From contig NZ_CALIJF010000344.1 of NCBI RefSeq assembly GCF_938018035.1, positions 1 through 19,119 of the forward strand: a DNA stretch of 19,119 bases, in the 5' to 3' direction. This document shows positions 1 to 7,937 of the stretch, one piece after another (position 1 is the stretch's first letter; each line of letters starts with the position of its first letter). Both the position numbers and the translations under genes were made by a program. The notes beneath the pieces were generated by a model. It worked only from the letters and a program-made list of their open reading frames with translations, searched no databases and had not been told where the DNA came from. This DNA comes from an uncultured Campylobacter sp. Lineage in GTDB: Bacteria > Campylobacterota > Campylobacteria > Campylobacterales > Campylobacteraceae.

Positions 1-931
1 TTTCTTTATAAAGCACGAGCTGATCGTGAAGACCGAAAAAGCCGAGGCTACCGTTGCGTAGGTGTATAATAGCCTTTGCTCCGAAAATTCCTGATGCGGC
101 TAAAACAAAAATACACAATATATCAGTTATGCTTTCGCCGATTGTCATATCGTATGCATCGGCGGCAAAAATTAATAAAATCCAAAGAAGTAGTGCTATT
201 TTTATAAACCAATTTATCCTTTGCCGCATACTGTGTCTGCAATCAAAGCTAATTACCATTGCGCCTATACTATTTAATTCGAAAATTTTACGGATCTTGT
301 TTTTGTAATAATACAGAATTTTATCGTTTTTAAACTCAAAATACATACCGTCTTTATCCCTAATTACGGTCAATAATGAAACCAATATAAGCGGAAGCAT
401 ACGAAAGGTCTTAGGACTAACGGGATTTACTATGGTAGCAAAAGTCAAAAATATAATGAAGCCTATCAGTAGCGCCGGAAATTGATAAATCATATATTCG
501 TAATAAGTATGATCTTTTATTACTATCGGTTCTTTGTCGTAATTTCTAGTTTTGGAATTCTGCGGTAAAGAGCCGCTGTCATCCGAGATAAAATTTTGCG
601 GCTCTGCATTGTTTTCACAGGCAGAATTCTGATCCGCTTCGGCTTCTAAATTTAAAGCGTCAGGATCGGAATTTAGGGTTTCAGAATTTGAAGCTTCGAA
701 ATTTGAAGGTTTAGAATTTGAAACTTTATAATCCTGGGATTCAAAATTTGAAACTTCGGAATTCTGGATTTCAGAATTCAGGGATTTAGAATTCGAAGCT
801 TCGGAATTTTCAGTTTCAGAATTCTCAGTTTTGGAATTTTCGACACCAAGCTTTTCGCTGCAGTTTTGCTTTGCATCGCCGCGCCGCTCATTCAGAAGCC
901 TTTTTAATTCCTCAAGCCTATTTTGATCCAT
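1..931 (-). CDS. Pentapeptide-repeat membrane protein, 3' end outside window (paralogue A)
   Basis: Open from an ATG at 931 to the window edge, at least 310 residues with the C-terminus missing. It begins MDQNRLEELKRLLNE and sits 22 bases after the uvrA stop, so it may be co-transcribed with uvrA; a GGGGGG run just before the ATG could serve as ribosome binding site. Residues about 30-90 form a 5-residue repeat of type N-(S/F)-E-x-x. An acidic linker (DALNLEAEADQNSACENN) follows, then a membrane part with hydrophobic segments near 'FPALLIGFIIFLTFATIV' and 'IALLLWILLIFAADAY' and a third further on. The C-terminal half aligns well with the protein at 11866-12576 (shared IVNP, SIGAMVISFD, MRQRI, HLRNGS) and the N-terminal half with the one at 10652-11743. 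Function unknown. The stretch between membrane segments (MYFEFKNDKILYYY) reads like beta strands, possibly a bacterial PH-like fold, which is a guess. Confidence 0.85.
   Translation of the reverse strand, partial: MDQNRLEELKRLLNERRGDAKQNCSEKLGVENSKTENSETENSEASNSKSLNSEIQNSEVSNFESQDYKVSNSKPSNFEASNSETLNSDPDALNLEAEADQNSACENNAEPQNFISDDSGSLPQNSKTRNYDKEPIVIKDHTYYEYMIYQFPALLIGFIIFLTFATIVNPVSPKTFRMLPLILVSLLTVIRDKDGMYFEFKNDKILYYYKNKIRKIFELNSIGAMVISFDCRHSMRQRINWFIKIALLLWILLIFAADAYDMTIGESITDILCIFVLAASGIFGAKAIIHLRNGSLGFFGLHDQLVLYKE
536..661 (-). repeat. 126-base inverted duplicate (copy A) of 10937-11062
   Basis: Read on the minus strand, this segment aligns without gaps to plus-strand 10937-11062 with 7 differences, about 94 percent identity. 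It encodes the acidic linker after the pentapeptide repeats in both paralogues. Together with the 15-base arrays it gives an inverted pair of about 300 bases flanking the 10 kb between the two genes. Confidence 0.9.
669..839 (-). repeat. 15-base coding repeat array with phased RAATTY sites (array A)
   Basis: RAATTY hexamers (GAATTC, GAATTT, AAATTT) start at 669, 684, 699, 714, 744, 759, 774, 789, 804, 819 and 834. The only broken register is 729 (TAATCC), so 11 of 12 positions 15 bases apart are intact. The array encodes the N-(S/F)-E-x-x pentapeptides of paralogue A. Bases between the hexamers vary while the hexamer is kept, including the purine in the third position of the preceding codon. 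Confidence 0.95.
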
Positions 932-953
932 TCTTGCCCCCCGATAAGGCGTT

Positions 954-3800
954 TTAACCTCGCTTATTTTTACTCGCGCTCTTCATCGCCGCTAGCTCCT
1001 GCGCCAAAAATTCCCCCGTGTAGCTGAGCGTCTTTTTAAAATCTTTTGCGAGCTTTTCGGGGGTGCCGCAAGCGACGATCCGTCCGCCGCCCTCGCCGCC
1101 TTCGGGCCCCATGTCGATGATGTAATCGCAGTTTTTGATGACGTCCAGATTGTGCTCGATCACAAAGACGGAATTTCCCAGATCGACCAGATGGTGCAGC
1201 ACCGCCACCAGGCGATCTACGTCTGCAAAATGTAGCCCTGTCGTAGGCTCGTCTAGGATATACAGCGTATTGCCCGTATCGGTGCGGCTTAGCTCCTTGG
1301 CGAGCTTAACGCGCTGTGCCTCGCCGCCGCTAAGCGTCGTGGCGGGCTGGCCTAGCGAAACGTAGCCGAGCCCGACGTCCGCAAGCGTCTTTAGCTTTTG
1401 ATAAATTTTAGGCACGGCTTTGAAAAACTCGAGCGCCTCGTCGATACTCATCGCCAAAACGTCGGCTATGCTTTTGTTTTTGTATAAAATTTCAAGCGTC
1501 TGCGCGTTGTATCTCGTGCCGTGGCAGACGTCGCAAACGACGCTGATATCGGGCAGGAAGTGCATCTCGATCGTGATCTCGCCCTCGCCCGCGCATTTTT
1601 CGCAGCGCCCGCCCTTGACGTTGAAGCTGAAGCGGCCGATCTTGTATCCGCGCAGCTGCGCTTCCTTCGTCGCGGCAAAAAGCGCGCGGATCTCGTCCAT
1701 CACCCCCGTGTAGGTCGCGGGGTTGCTGCGCGGGGTGCGTCCGATCGGGGTTTGATCCAGATAGATCGCTTTATCTAGGCTTTCAAGCCCGGAAATTTTA
1801 GCGCCCTTTACCGCGTGCACTTTCCTAGCGCGATTTAGCTCCTCAAGTGCCGTCGGCAGTATGGTTTGCAGCACCAAGGAGCTCTTGCCGCTGCCGCTAA
1901 CGCCCGTGATGCCGACTAAATTTCGCAGCGGAAATTTTGCGCAAAGGCCGTGGATGTTATTGATATTTACGTTTTTGATACTTAGCCAAAGCTCCTGCTT
2001 GCGGTGCTTTTGGTAGTTTATCTCCTTTTGGTTATTCAGATACAGCGCGGTTTGCGTATTACTTTTAAGCAGATGCGCGACGTCTCCTGCGAATACGACC
2101 TCGCCGCCTAGATTGCCCGCCCCAGGGCCGATATCCACGACAAAATCCGCCGCCTCGATCGTTTTTTTATCGTGCTCGACGACGATTACGGAATTTCCCT
2201 TTTCCTGTAAGCTTCGTAGCGTCTTGATGAGCTTTTGCGTATCGCGCTCGTGAAGCCCGATACTAGGCTCATCGAGCACGTACATAACGCCGCTAAGACC
2301 CGAACCGATCTGGCTTGCGATACGGATACGCTGCGCCTCGCCGCCGCTAATGGTGCGCGCATCGCGCCCCAGCGTGAGGTATCCAAGCCCTACGTCTTTT
2401 AAGAAAAACAGCCTCTCGTTGATTTCTTTTAGGATCGGCGCTGCGATCTGCGCGTCCTTTTCGCTTAAATTTAAAAACCGCTTTTCATCGCTGAAAAATT
2501 CCACGCAGTCTGCGATACTCATATTTATCACGTCGCCGATACCCTTATCTGCGACCTTTACGGCGAGGCTTTCGGGGCGCAGGCGCAGCCCGCCGCAGTC
2601 GGGGCAAATTTTTTCGCTCATATAATCGTCCAGATCGCTTTCGTTTTTGAGCAGATCGTAGGCGTATTTGATCGCGCCCTCAAATTTACGCACGAGCTTA
2701 TGTTTTTTCCAGTAAAAATCGATCTCTTTGACGCTGCCGTAGAGGATCAGCTTTTTTTGCTCCTCGCTTAAGCTTGCATACGGGATTTTGACGTTTATAC
2801 CGTTTGCCTCGCAAAATCCGAGCAGAAATTTATAATAATAGCTCTTGTTAAAGCCCGACATCACCTTGATCGCGCCGCCCTCGATCGAGGCGTTTTCGTT
2901 GATGATCTTGCCCAGATCGAGGCTAAATTTTATCCCCAATCCATCGCAGCTCTCGCACGCGCCCTTTGGGGAGTTGAAACTAAACGCGAGCGGCTCGAGC
3001 GGCTTGAATGAAATTTTACAATCAAAGCACGCCATATGCTCGCTGTAGTGGATCAGGCTCTGCGCGAGCCCCAGCTCGGCGGCGTTTGCGATCTCCACCT
3101 CAAGCTCGCCGAAGCTGAGCTTGAGCGCCTTTTCGACGTCGCTTGCGATACGGATGGAATTTTCCTCGTCGATGATCGTGCGGTCGATGATGACCTTGAT
3201 CGAGTGCTTTTTCGTCTTGCTTAGCTCGATCTCCTCGTCCAGTCGCACTAGCACGCCGTCGATCTGAGCGCGCACGTAGCCCTGCTCGCGCAAGCTTTGC
3301 AGCATATCGGCGAAGCTGCCCTTTTTCTCGCGCACCAAGGGCGCACCCAAGATCACCTTCGCGCCGAGCGGCAGCTTCATAATCTCGGCGATGATGTCGC
3401 TGGAGCTCATCTTTGAGATCGGCTTGCCGCATTTGTGGCAGTGCTGCACCCCCACGCGCGCATAAAGAAGCCTCAGATAGTCGTAAATTTCGGTGATCGT
3501 GCCCACCGTCGAGCGCGGGTTTTTCGACGTCGTTTTTTGATCGATCGCGATCGCAGGCGTCAGACCGTCGATCTTATCGACGTCGGGCTTGCCTACGCGG
3601 TCTAAAAACTGCCTCGCGTAGCTGCTTAGGCTCTCGACGTATCTGCGCTGTCCCTCGGCATATAGCGTATCAAACGCCAGCGTGCTCTTGCCGCTGCCGC
3701 TAAGACCTGTAAAAACGACGAGTTTGTCCTTTGGAATTTGCAAATTTATATTTTTCAGATTGTGCTCGCGCGCGCCCGTGATGGTGATGAGATCGTTCAT
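954..3800 (-). CDS. uvrA: UvrABC excinuclease subunit A
   Basis: Damage-recognition ATPase of nucleotide excision repair; with UvrB it scans DNA for bulky lesions in the cytoplasm. The 948 residues match the usual UvrA length (940 in E. coli). Two ABC ATPase modules are visible: Walker A GLSGSGKS at 32-39 and GVSGSGKSS near 632, signatures ISGGEAQR near 485 and LSGGEAQR near 822, each followed by a Walker B (VLDEPSIGLH, ILDEPTTGLH). Zinc-binding cysteine pairs occur at CFDC...CESC (about 255-282) and CEKC...CDVC (about 735-760), with extra CxxC pairs at CHKC and CPDC. I start at the ATG at 3800 (MNDLITITGAREHNL) because AAAAGGGCG lies just upstream; an in-frame TTG at 3818 lacks a site. The gene diverges from the phosphorylase-like gene and may carry the downstream membrane protein gene. 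Confidence 0.98.
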   Translation of the reverse strand: MNDLITITGAREHNLKNINLQIPKDKLVVFTGLSGSGKSTLAFDTLYAEGQRRYVESLSSYARQFLDRVGKPDVDKIDGLTPAIAIDQKTTSKNPRSTVGTITEIYDYLRLLYARVGVQHCHKCGKPISKMSSSDIIAEIMKLPLGAKVILGAPLVREKKGSFADMLQSLREQGYVRAQIDGVLVRLDEEIELSKTKKHSIKVIIDRTIIDEENSIRIASDVEKALKLSFGELEVEIANAAELGLAQSLIHYSEHMACFDCKISFKPLEPLAFSFNSPKGACESCDGLGIKFSLDLGKIINENASIEGGAIKVMSGFNKSYYYKFLLGFCEANGINVKIPYASLSEEQKKLILYGSVKEIDFYWKKHKLVRKFEGAIKYAYDLLKNESDLDDYMSEKICPDCGGLRLRPESLAVKVADKGIGDVINMSIADCVEFFSDEKRFLNLSEKDAQIAAPILKEINERLFFLKDVGLGYLTLGRDARTISGGEAQRIRIASQIGSGLSGVMYVLDEPSIGLHERDTQKLIKTLRSLQEKGNSVIVVEHDKKTIEAADFVVDIGPGAGNLGGEVVFAGDVAHLLKSNTQTALYLNNQKEINYQKHRKQELWLSIKNVNINNIHGLCAKFPLRNLVGITGVSGSGKSSLVLQTILPTALEELNRARKVHAVKGAKISGLESLDKAIYLDQTPIGRTPRSNPATYTGVMDEIRALFAATKEAQLRGYKIGRFSFNVKGGRCEKCAGEGEITIEMHFLPDISVVCDVCHGTRYNAQTLEILYKNKSIADVLAMSIDEALEFFKAVPKIYQKLKTLADVGLGYVSLGQPATTLSGGEAQRVKLAKELSRTDTGNTLYILDEPTTGLHFADVDRLVAVLHHLVDLGNSVFVIEHNLDVIKNCDYIIDMGPEGGEGGGRIVACGTPEKLAKDFKKTLSYTGEFLAQELAAMKSASKNKRG

Positions 3801-3822
3801 TTTCGCCCTTTTGTGCAAATTA

Positions 3823-3852
3823 ATCTTACATTATAGCTCAAATTGTTAAAAT
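3823..3852. promoter_or_regulatory. Divergent promoter region, uvrA (-) and phosphorylase-like gene (+)
   Basis: The minus strand has a perfect -10 box TATAAT at 3835-3830, about 30 bases before the uvrA ATG and without a recognisable -35 box, as is common in Campylobacter. The plus strand has a weaker TAAAAT at 3847-3852, with CTTACA at 3825-3830 sixteen bases upstream. The minus-strand call is good and the plus-strand call is tentative. Confidence 0.6.
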
Positions 3853-3874
3853 TGCGCTTTTGGAAGGGGCGGCG

Positions 3875-4972
3875 ATGATACTAATCTGCACGGCTTTGCG
3901 CTGCGAAGCCCAAGCGATAATCGAGAGTTTTAAACTTACGCGCAGCGGCGATCTGTTCGCAGGCGAGCAGATGCTTCTATACATCTGCGACGTGAGTTTT
4001 GGGGCTAAATTTAAAGCGGGCGCTGCAGGCGGCATAGAAATAGAATTTAAGAGCGAACCCGGCGCAAAATTTGTTCGCCGTGCCGATACAGACGCGGAAT
4101 TCGGGCGCGAGCTCCGCAAGGATCGGCGCGGCGCGGACGTGGAATTTGAGCATCGTTTGGACGCGGGCGCGCTCTGCGGCGTCGATGTAGAGGTCGGTTC
4201 TGCGCGAAATGCGGCTGAAAATTTTAAAATTTTAGATCTTGATTCCGCGCGAAATTTAAAGCGCTTTGGTGAAATTTTACTTTCGCGGCGCGTGGACTTT
4301 GCGCTAAACATAGGCGTCTGCGGCTGCGCAGATAAAGGCGTGCAAATCGGCGAGGCGTTTTACTTTGACGGCACGGCAGCGCAGGAATTTTGCGGCGAGG
4401 ACGGATCGGAGCTTTGTAACTCGCAGACAATGGGGCGCGGCGCGCAGGCTCCGAAATTTCAAAATATTTGCGAGCGGGAATTTTGCGGCGTGAGTTTGGA
4501 CGGCGGGCTACGGGCAAATTTAATCTGCGTAAGCGAGCCTAAAATTTTAAACGCAGCGGAGCAATCGGGCGCAGCGATCGAAGTATGCGGCGAGATAAAC
4601 GCACAAGCCCCAACGCAAGGAACGAACGGCGCGGCAGATACAAAAAATTTCACGCAAGGCGCGTCTCAGACTGCGGCACAAAGCGCGACGGGCCGACGCA
4701 ACGACGCGACGAATACCGCAGTGCGCGCAACACAAAATACGCCGTGCACGGCAAAAGACGCTACCCGCAAGCGTGCAAATCGCGGTATCAGGCTTTACGA
4801 TATGGAGAGCACGCTTTTTGTTAGTGCTTGCGAGCGTGCGGGCGTGCCATGGGCGATGATGAAGATCGTAAGCGATCATCTGCGCGGCGAGCGGCTTAGC
4901 AAAAGCTTCGTCTATGAGCTCGTAAAGGCGCGCCTGCCGCAAATCCGCGCCGCGATAAAGAGCAAAATTTAA
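3875..4972 (+). CDS. Nucleoside phosphorylase/nucleosidase-like protein with two low-complexity inserts
   Basis: Family members cleave or phosphorolyse the N-glycosidic bond of nucleosides. Three blocks fit the PNP/UDP phosphorylase fold: an N-terminal strand MILICTALRCEAQAI (1-15), a glycine-rich block NIGVCGCADKGVQIGEAF (145-162), and YDMES...VPWAMMKIVSDHL (308-336) with the nucleoside-binding Met-Glu and the Ser-Asp near the catalytic position. Between them lie two non-conserved stretches, about 43-127 (charged, Arg/Glu/Ala) and 167-303 (Ala/Thr/Asn/Gln/Gly-rich). These make the 365-residue protein far longer than the 180-240 residues usual for the fold. I use ATG 3875 because GGAAGG lies 7 bases upstream; a TTG at 3860 is in frame but overlaps that site. 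Substrate unknown; MTA/SAH nucleosidase or a futalosine hydrolase-like role are possible. The SPL-family radical SAM gene lies two genes downstream. Confidence 0.72.
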   Translation: MILICTALRCEAQAIIESFKLTRSGDLFAGEQMLLYICDVSFGAKFKAGAAGGIEIEFKSEPGAKFVRRADTDAEFGRELRKDRRGADVEFEHRLDAGALCGVDVEVGSARNAAENFKILDLDSARNLKRFGEILLSRRVDFALNIGVCGCADKGVQIGEAFYFDGTAAQEFCGEDGSELCNSQTMGRGAQAPKFQNICEREFCGVSLDGGLRANLICVSEPKILNAAEQSGAAIEVCGEINAQAPTQGTNGAADTKNFTQGASQTAAQSATGRRNDATNTAVRATQNTPCTAKDATRKRANRGIRLYDMESTLFVSACERAGVPWAMMKIVSDHLRGERLSKSFVYELVKARLPQIRAAIKSKI

Positions 4973-5072
4973 CTATGGATGCGTGCGCAAAAAACCCAGC
5001 CGAGAGATAAATTTTAGCTTCATATGTCGAATACGACGCGGAATTTGAAGGTATTGCGGAGGCGCAGGAGAA

Positions 5073-5555
5073 ATGATGAAAATAAAAGGCTCCTATCTGT
5101 ATTTTACCCTCTTGGCGTGCGCGTGCATCGCGGTTTGCGCGTATGCCGTAGCAGATCTGTTTGCGGATCCGCCCTTGTTGGTCTTTTTAGCTCTTTTGCT
5201 AGTATTTTTCTGTATCGGGCTATGGCTAAAAGACGCCCTAATAGGCGCGCGCTACCTATTTTACTGCGTCTGCGTGCAGCTACTTTTTGCAGCGGCCATA
5301 TTCGCCGTTCATAAATTTCCCGCCATGGCGCAGTTTGTGCGTGGTGCAGAGATAGGCGTGGGCGGTGCGGGCATACCGCTAGGTATCGCTCTGCTCGTGC
5401 TGCCCGCGTTTTTCTGCGCCCTGCCGTATTACTACCGAACGGGCGTCAAAAAAATCCCGCAAAAGCTCATACTCGGCGGAATTTTGATCCTAAACGTCGC
5501 TATTACGCTAGCTTATGCCTTCTATTTCGAGCGACTATTCTGCGGCGCGATCTGA
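5073..5555 (+). CDS. Small hydrophobic membrane protein, about four transmembrane segments
   Basis: A 160-residue protein of unknown function. Hydrophobic segments lie at about 8-30 (FTLLACACIAVCAYAVADLF), 34-53 (LLVFLALLLVFFCIGLWL), 60-78 (FYCVCVQLLFAAAIFAV) and 97-115 (GIPLGIALLVLPAFFCAL), with a fifth near the C-terminus (LILGGILILNVAITLAYAF). No catalytic motif is recognised. Two consecutive ATGs (5073 and 5076) follow GGAGGCGCAGGAGAA. The AGGAG at 5066-5070 favours the second ATG (5-base spacing) and the GGAGG at 5058-5062 the first, so the start is uncertain by one codon. It lies 100 bases after the phosphorylase-like gene and 73 bases before the SPL-like gene, which has its own promoter. 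Confidence 0.85.
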   Translation: MMKIKGSYLYFTLLACACIAVCAYAVADLFADPPLLVFLALLLVFFCIGLWLKDALIGARYLFYCVCVQLLFAAAIFAVHKFPAMAQFVRGAEIGVGGAGIPLGIALLVLPAFFCALPYYYRTGVKKIPQKLILGGILILNVAITLAYAFYFERLFCGAI

Positions 5556-5572
5556 AATTTCATCGATTTTCA

Positions 5573-5600
5573 GTGACAGCACGCGAAATTTAAGTATAAT
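5573..5600 (+). promoter_or_regulatory. Sigma70-type promoter for the SPL-family gene
   Basis: A -35 like box GTGACA at 5573-5578 is followed after 16 bases by a perfect TATAAT at 5595-5600. This predicts a start near 5607 and a leader of about 22 bases. It is the best-matched promoter in the window and indicates that this gene can be expressed independently of the upstream membrane protein gene. Confidence 0.7.
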
Positions 5601-5628
5601 TTGCAAAATTTAAACGAAGCGGAGCAAG

Positions 5629-6903
5629 ATGACGGAGGCAAAAAAGGAGCTAGGCACGCAGTTTGGCGTGAATCTGAGCGAGCGATCAAGCGCGTTTTTG
5701 GGCGCGCTATTTGAGAAATTTCACTTTTCATTTCAGCAAAAAAAGCAGCTAGCGGAGTTTGCGAGCGATTTTGAGGCGTGGGACGAGATGCCCGTTTATG
5801 AGCTGCTTGCGGACGGGCAGTGCGGGCTAAATTTTAATAAAGCCAAATTTAATAAGGCAGGAAAAGTCCCAAACGGCGGGCAAATTTTTAATTTCGTGCG
5901 CGAAGCCTGGCTTGAGTTAAAGTCCCGCCCGCACTCGTATGCAAGCTCCAAAAGCGATTACGCGCCGAAAAAATTTGAAATTTCATCCTTTCGCGCGGAG
6001 CGCATAGCTTTAGGGCGCTGTCCGGTGGCGAGCGAAAACACCCGCTGCTGCAATCTGCTGACGCTCGATGCCGTTAATTCGTGCGGTTTTGACTGCTCCT
6101 ATTGCGCGATTGGCTCATTTTACAAGCAGGGGAAAATCGGCTTTGACGAGAATTTTGCGGCAAATTTAGCGCGCCTGCGACTCGATCCCGCGCGCAGCTA
6201 CCACATCGGCACGGGGCAGAGCTCCGACTCGCTCATGTGGGGCGATCGCTTCGGCATTTTAAGCGCGCTATGCGATTTTGCGGCGCGGCATCAAAACGTG
6301 ATTTTGGAGCTTAAAAGCAAGTCAAACAATATTAAGTTTTTCCTGCAGCGCGAGATCCCGCGCAACCTCATCGTCACCTTCTCGCTAAATACCCCCGCGA
6401 TCATAGCGAACGAGGAGCATCTAAGCGCGAGCCTGGATGCGCGGCTGGCGGCAGCCGAAGCGCTCGCGGCGCGCGGCATTTTGGTGGGCTTTCACCTCCA
6501 CCCGATGGTTTGGTACGAGGGGTGGCGGAGTGATTACGGCGCGCTTTTTGAGCGGCTGCTGCGCAGCTTCGATCCAAGCAACGTCGTGATGGTCTCGCTC
6601 GGCACGCTTACTTTCATCAAGCCCGTCGTCAAGAAGCTACGCTCGCGCGGGCTACGGAGCAAAATTCTACAGATGCCCCTTGCGGACGCGAACGGCAAGC
6701 TGTCCTACCCGCTGCAGATCAAGCGCGAGCTTTTCAAATTTGCCGCGGACGCGCTTTCGCCGTGGCGCGAGCGGGTGTTTTTCTACCTCTGCATGGAGGA
6801 TGCGAGCCTGTGGCGCGAGGTTTTGGGACACGAATACGAAAGCAACGACGCATTTGAGGAGGCGATGAAAACGGCGTATTTTGCAAAGATAGGGCAGCGC
6901 TAG
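5629..6903 (+). CDS. SPL-family (spore photoproduct lyase-like) radical SAM protein
   Basis: A 424-residue radical S-adenosylmethionine protein. The 4Fe-4S ligands are the CX3CX2C motif CGFDCSYC at C152, C156 and C159. They are preceded by the family-typical block RCPVASENTRCCNLLTLDAVNSC. Downstream blocks YHIGTGQSSDSLMWGDR (SAM-binding region), LELKSKSNN, VTFSLNT and GFHLHPMVWYEGW fit the SPL family barrel. True SPL reverses the thymine spore photoproduct, but campylobacters do not form spores, so the substrate here is probably different. The N-terminal about 110 residues have no recognised domain. GGAG lies 4 bases before the ATG, and a strong promoter (5573-5600) precedes it. The nucleoside phosphorylase-like gene two genes upstream may work on related nucleoside chemistry, which is inference. 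Confidence 0.85.
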   Translation: MTEAKKELGTQFGVNLSERSSAFLGALFEKFHFSFQQKKQLAEFASDFEAWDEMPVYELLADGQCGLNFNKAKFNKAGKVPNGGQIFNFVREAWLELKSRPHSYASSKSDYAPKKFEISSFRAERIALGRCPVASENTRCCNLLTLDAVNSCGFDCSYCAIGSFYKQGKIGFDENFAANLARLRLDPARSYHIGTGQSSDSLMWGDRFGILSALCDFAARHQNVILELKSKSNNIKFFLQREIPRNLIVTFSLNTPAIIANEEHLSASLDARLAAAEALAARGILVGFHLHPMVWYEGWRSDYGALFERLLRSFDPSNVVMVSLGTLTFIKPVVKKLRSRGLRSKILQMPLADANGKLSYPLQIKRELFKFAADALSPWRERVFFYLCMEDASLWREVLGHEYESNDAFEEAMKTAYFAKIGQR

Positions 6904-7271
6904 GCGTGCTGTTTACCGCAGATGTCGCGGCCTGGACCGGCTCGCATGTGGCGCCGAGGGTACAGGGCGAAAATTTACGGCGAGCGAGCGATTAAAATTT
7001 AGCGGCACACCCGGCTTTATAAAATTAAATTTTATAAATCGTGCGGGGCGGGCACAGCGAGCGGCGATGAAATTTTACAAAGCGGCGGCGCAGCAAGAAG
7101 TCCGCAGGCTAAATTTAAAATTTTACCCGGCGCATGTCGGCGGCGCGGATTGTTTAGGCTGCACAAATTTAGCGGCGGACACAATGAGCAGAGAAAATTT
7201 AGCGTAGGAAAATTTACTCGGCGCACTAAATTTAACGCGCCGAAGCGGCATGAAAATTTAAAGGAGAAAAG
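6904..7271. other. 368-base spacer without a gene, dense in AAATTT
   Basis: No RNA gene or plausible CDS was found on either strand. The right half is packed with AAATTT: nine copies between 7021 and 7260, several followed by AGCGGC. It also holds an AT-only palindrome (7016-7038). The last bases carry AAGGAG five bases before the SDR start codon. No clear hairpin-plus-T terminator for the SPL-like gene is seen. Confidence 0.7.
7016..7038. repeat. Perfect AT-only palindrome with 11-base arms
   Basis: TTTATAAAATT, one central A, then AATTTTATAAA. The arms are perfectly complementary with a single-base centre. The absence of a loop and of GC pairs argues against a terminator; an operator or a by-product of AAATTT enrichment is possible. 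Confidence 0.75.
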
Positions 7272-7937
7272 ATGAAAGCATTGATCACGGGCGCAAGCGG
7301 CGGTATCGGCAGCGCGGTTGCGGAGCTTCTGCGACAAAACGGCTATGAAATTTTAACGCTGGCCTCGCGCTTTGAGGATACGGACGCGCTGGCAAAAGAG
7401 TGCCGCGCGCTGGCTGCGGCGTGTGAGATTGACGCACTGATTTTGTGCGCGGGCACGGCGAAATTTGCGCCGCTTGAAGCGATGAACGAGAACGAAATTT
7501 TAAAAATTTTAAACGTAAATCTTGCTGCAAACATCATCATCACGCGCGCGCTTTTGCCAAATTTAAAGCGCAACCGCGCCCATATCATCGGCATCAGCTC
7601 GATCGAGGCGCTGCGAGCGAGCCGCTTTAGCGCGGTTTATAGCGCGAGCAAGGCGGGGCTGCGGGCGTTTCTGCTATGTCTTTTTGAGGAGGCGCGCAAG
7701 CAGATCAGAGTAAGCTGCATCAATCCGGGCATCACCAAAACGCCGTTTTACGAGGATTTGAGCTTCGAGCCTGCAGATGATGAGGCGAGCTTCGTGGATG
7801 TGGGGGAGATCGCAAATTTCACGCTGCAAATTCTGCGCACGAAGTCCAACGTGAGCGAGTTTACGATCCGCCCGCAAATCGTAAATCTGCGGAAAAAATC
7901 AAAATTTAATCGCGAAGGAGGCGAGCTTGAAAACTAG
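7272..7937 (+). CDS. Short-chain dehydrogenase/reductase (SDR)
   Basis: A 221-residue cytoplasmic NAD(P)-dependent oxidoreductase. The cofactor loop TGASGGIG is at 6-13. The catalytic set is S110 (ISSIE), Y123 and K127 (YSASK), with Asn in NVN (81-83). The usual NNAG is replaced by LCAG (58-61), and INPG lies at 150-153 after the active site. It is shorter than the typical 240-260, mainly because the loop after the Rossmann fold is compact. AAGGAG lies 5 bases before the ATG. Its 3' end overlaps the next gene by 11 bases, and AAGGAGG inside its last codons serves that gene, so the two are translationally coupled. Substrate not predictable. Confidence 0.92.
   Translation: MKALITGASGGIGSAVAELLRQNGYEILTLASRFEDTDALAKECRALAAACEIDALILCAGTAKFAPLEAMNENEILKILNVNLAANIIITRALLPNLKRNRAHIIGISSIEALRASRFSAVYSASKAGLRAFLLCLFEEARKQIRVSCINPGITKTPFYEDLSFEPADDEASFVDVGEIANFTLQILRTKSNVSEFTIRPQIVNLRKKSKFNREGGELEN

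Noticed and set aside
669..839. Regularly spaced repeats suggesting a CRISPR or minisatellite locus
   Set aside because: The unit is 15 bases, lies in one open frame, and encodes a pentapeptide; there are no spacers of 30-40 bases and no cas genes.
937..942. Six-base G run (minus strand) in the leader of the gene at 1-931, as in phase-variable Campylobacter genes
   Set aside because: Six bases is short for slippage; phase-variable tracts in the genus are usually eight or more, and the run is not inside the coding frame.
3100..3432. A 110-codon open frame on the minus strand inside uvrA
   Set aside because: It is out of frame within a well-conserved part of uvrA, has arginine-rich nonsense composition and no ribosome binding site.
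3838..4653. Several minus-strand open frames opposite the phosphorylase-like gene
   Set aside because: They arise from GC-rich low-complexity sequence on the coding strand; composition is Arg/Ser/Ala noise and no start signals are present.
6904..7271. tRNA, small RNA or intrinsic terminator in the long spacer
   Set aside because: No cloverleaf, no GC stem followed by a T run and no promoter-like -10 were found.
7032..7337. A 101-codon minus-strand frame across the spacer and the SDR start
   Set aside because: It overlaps the certain SDR start region, has no ribosome binding site and no recognisable protein features.
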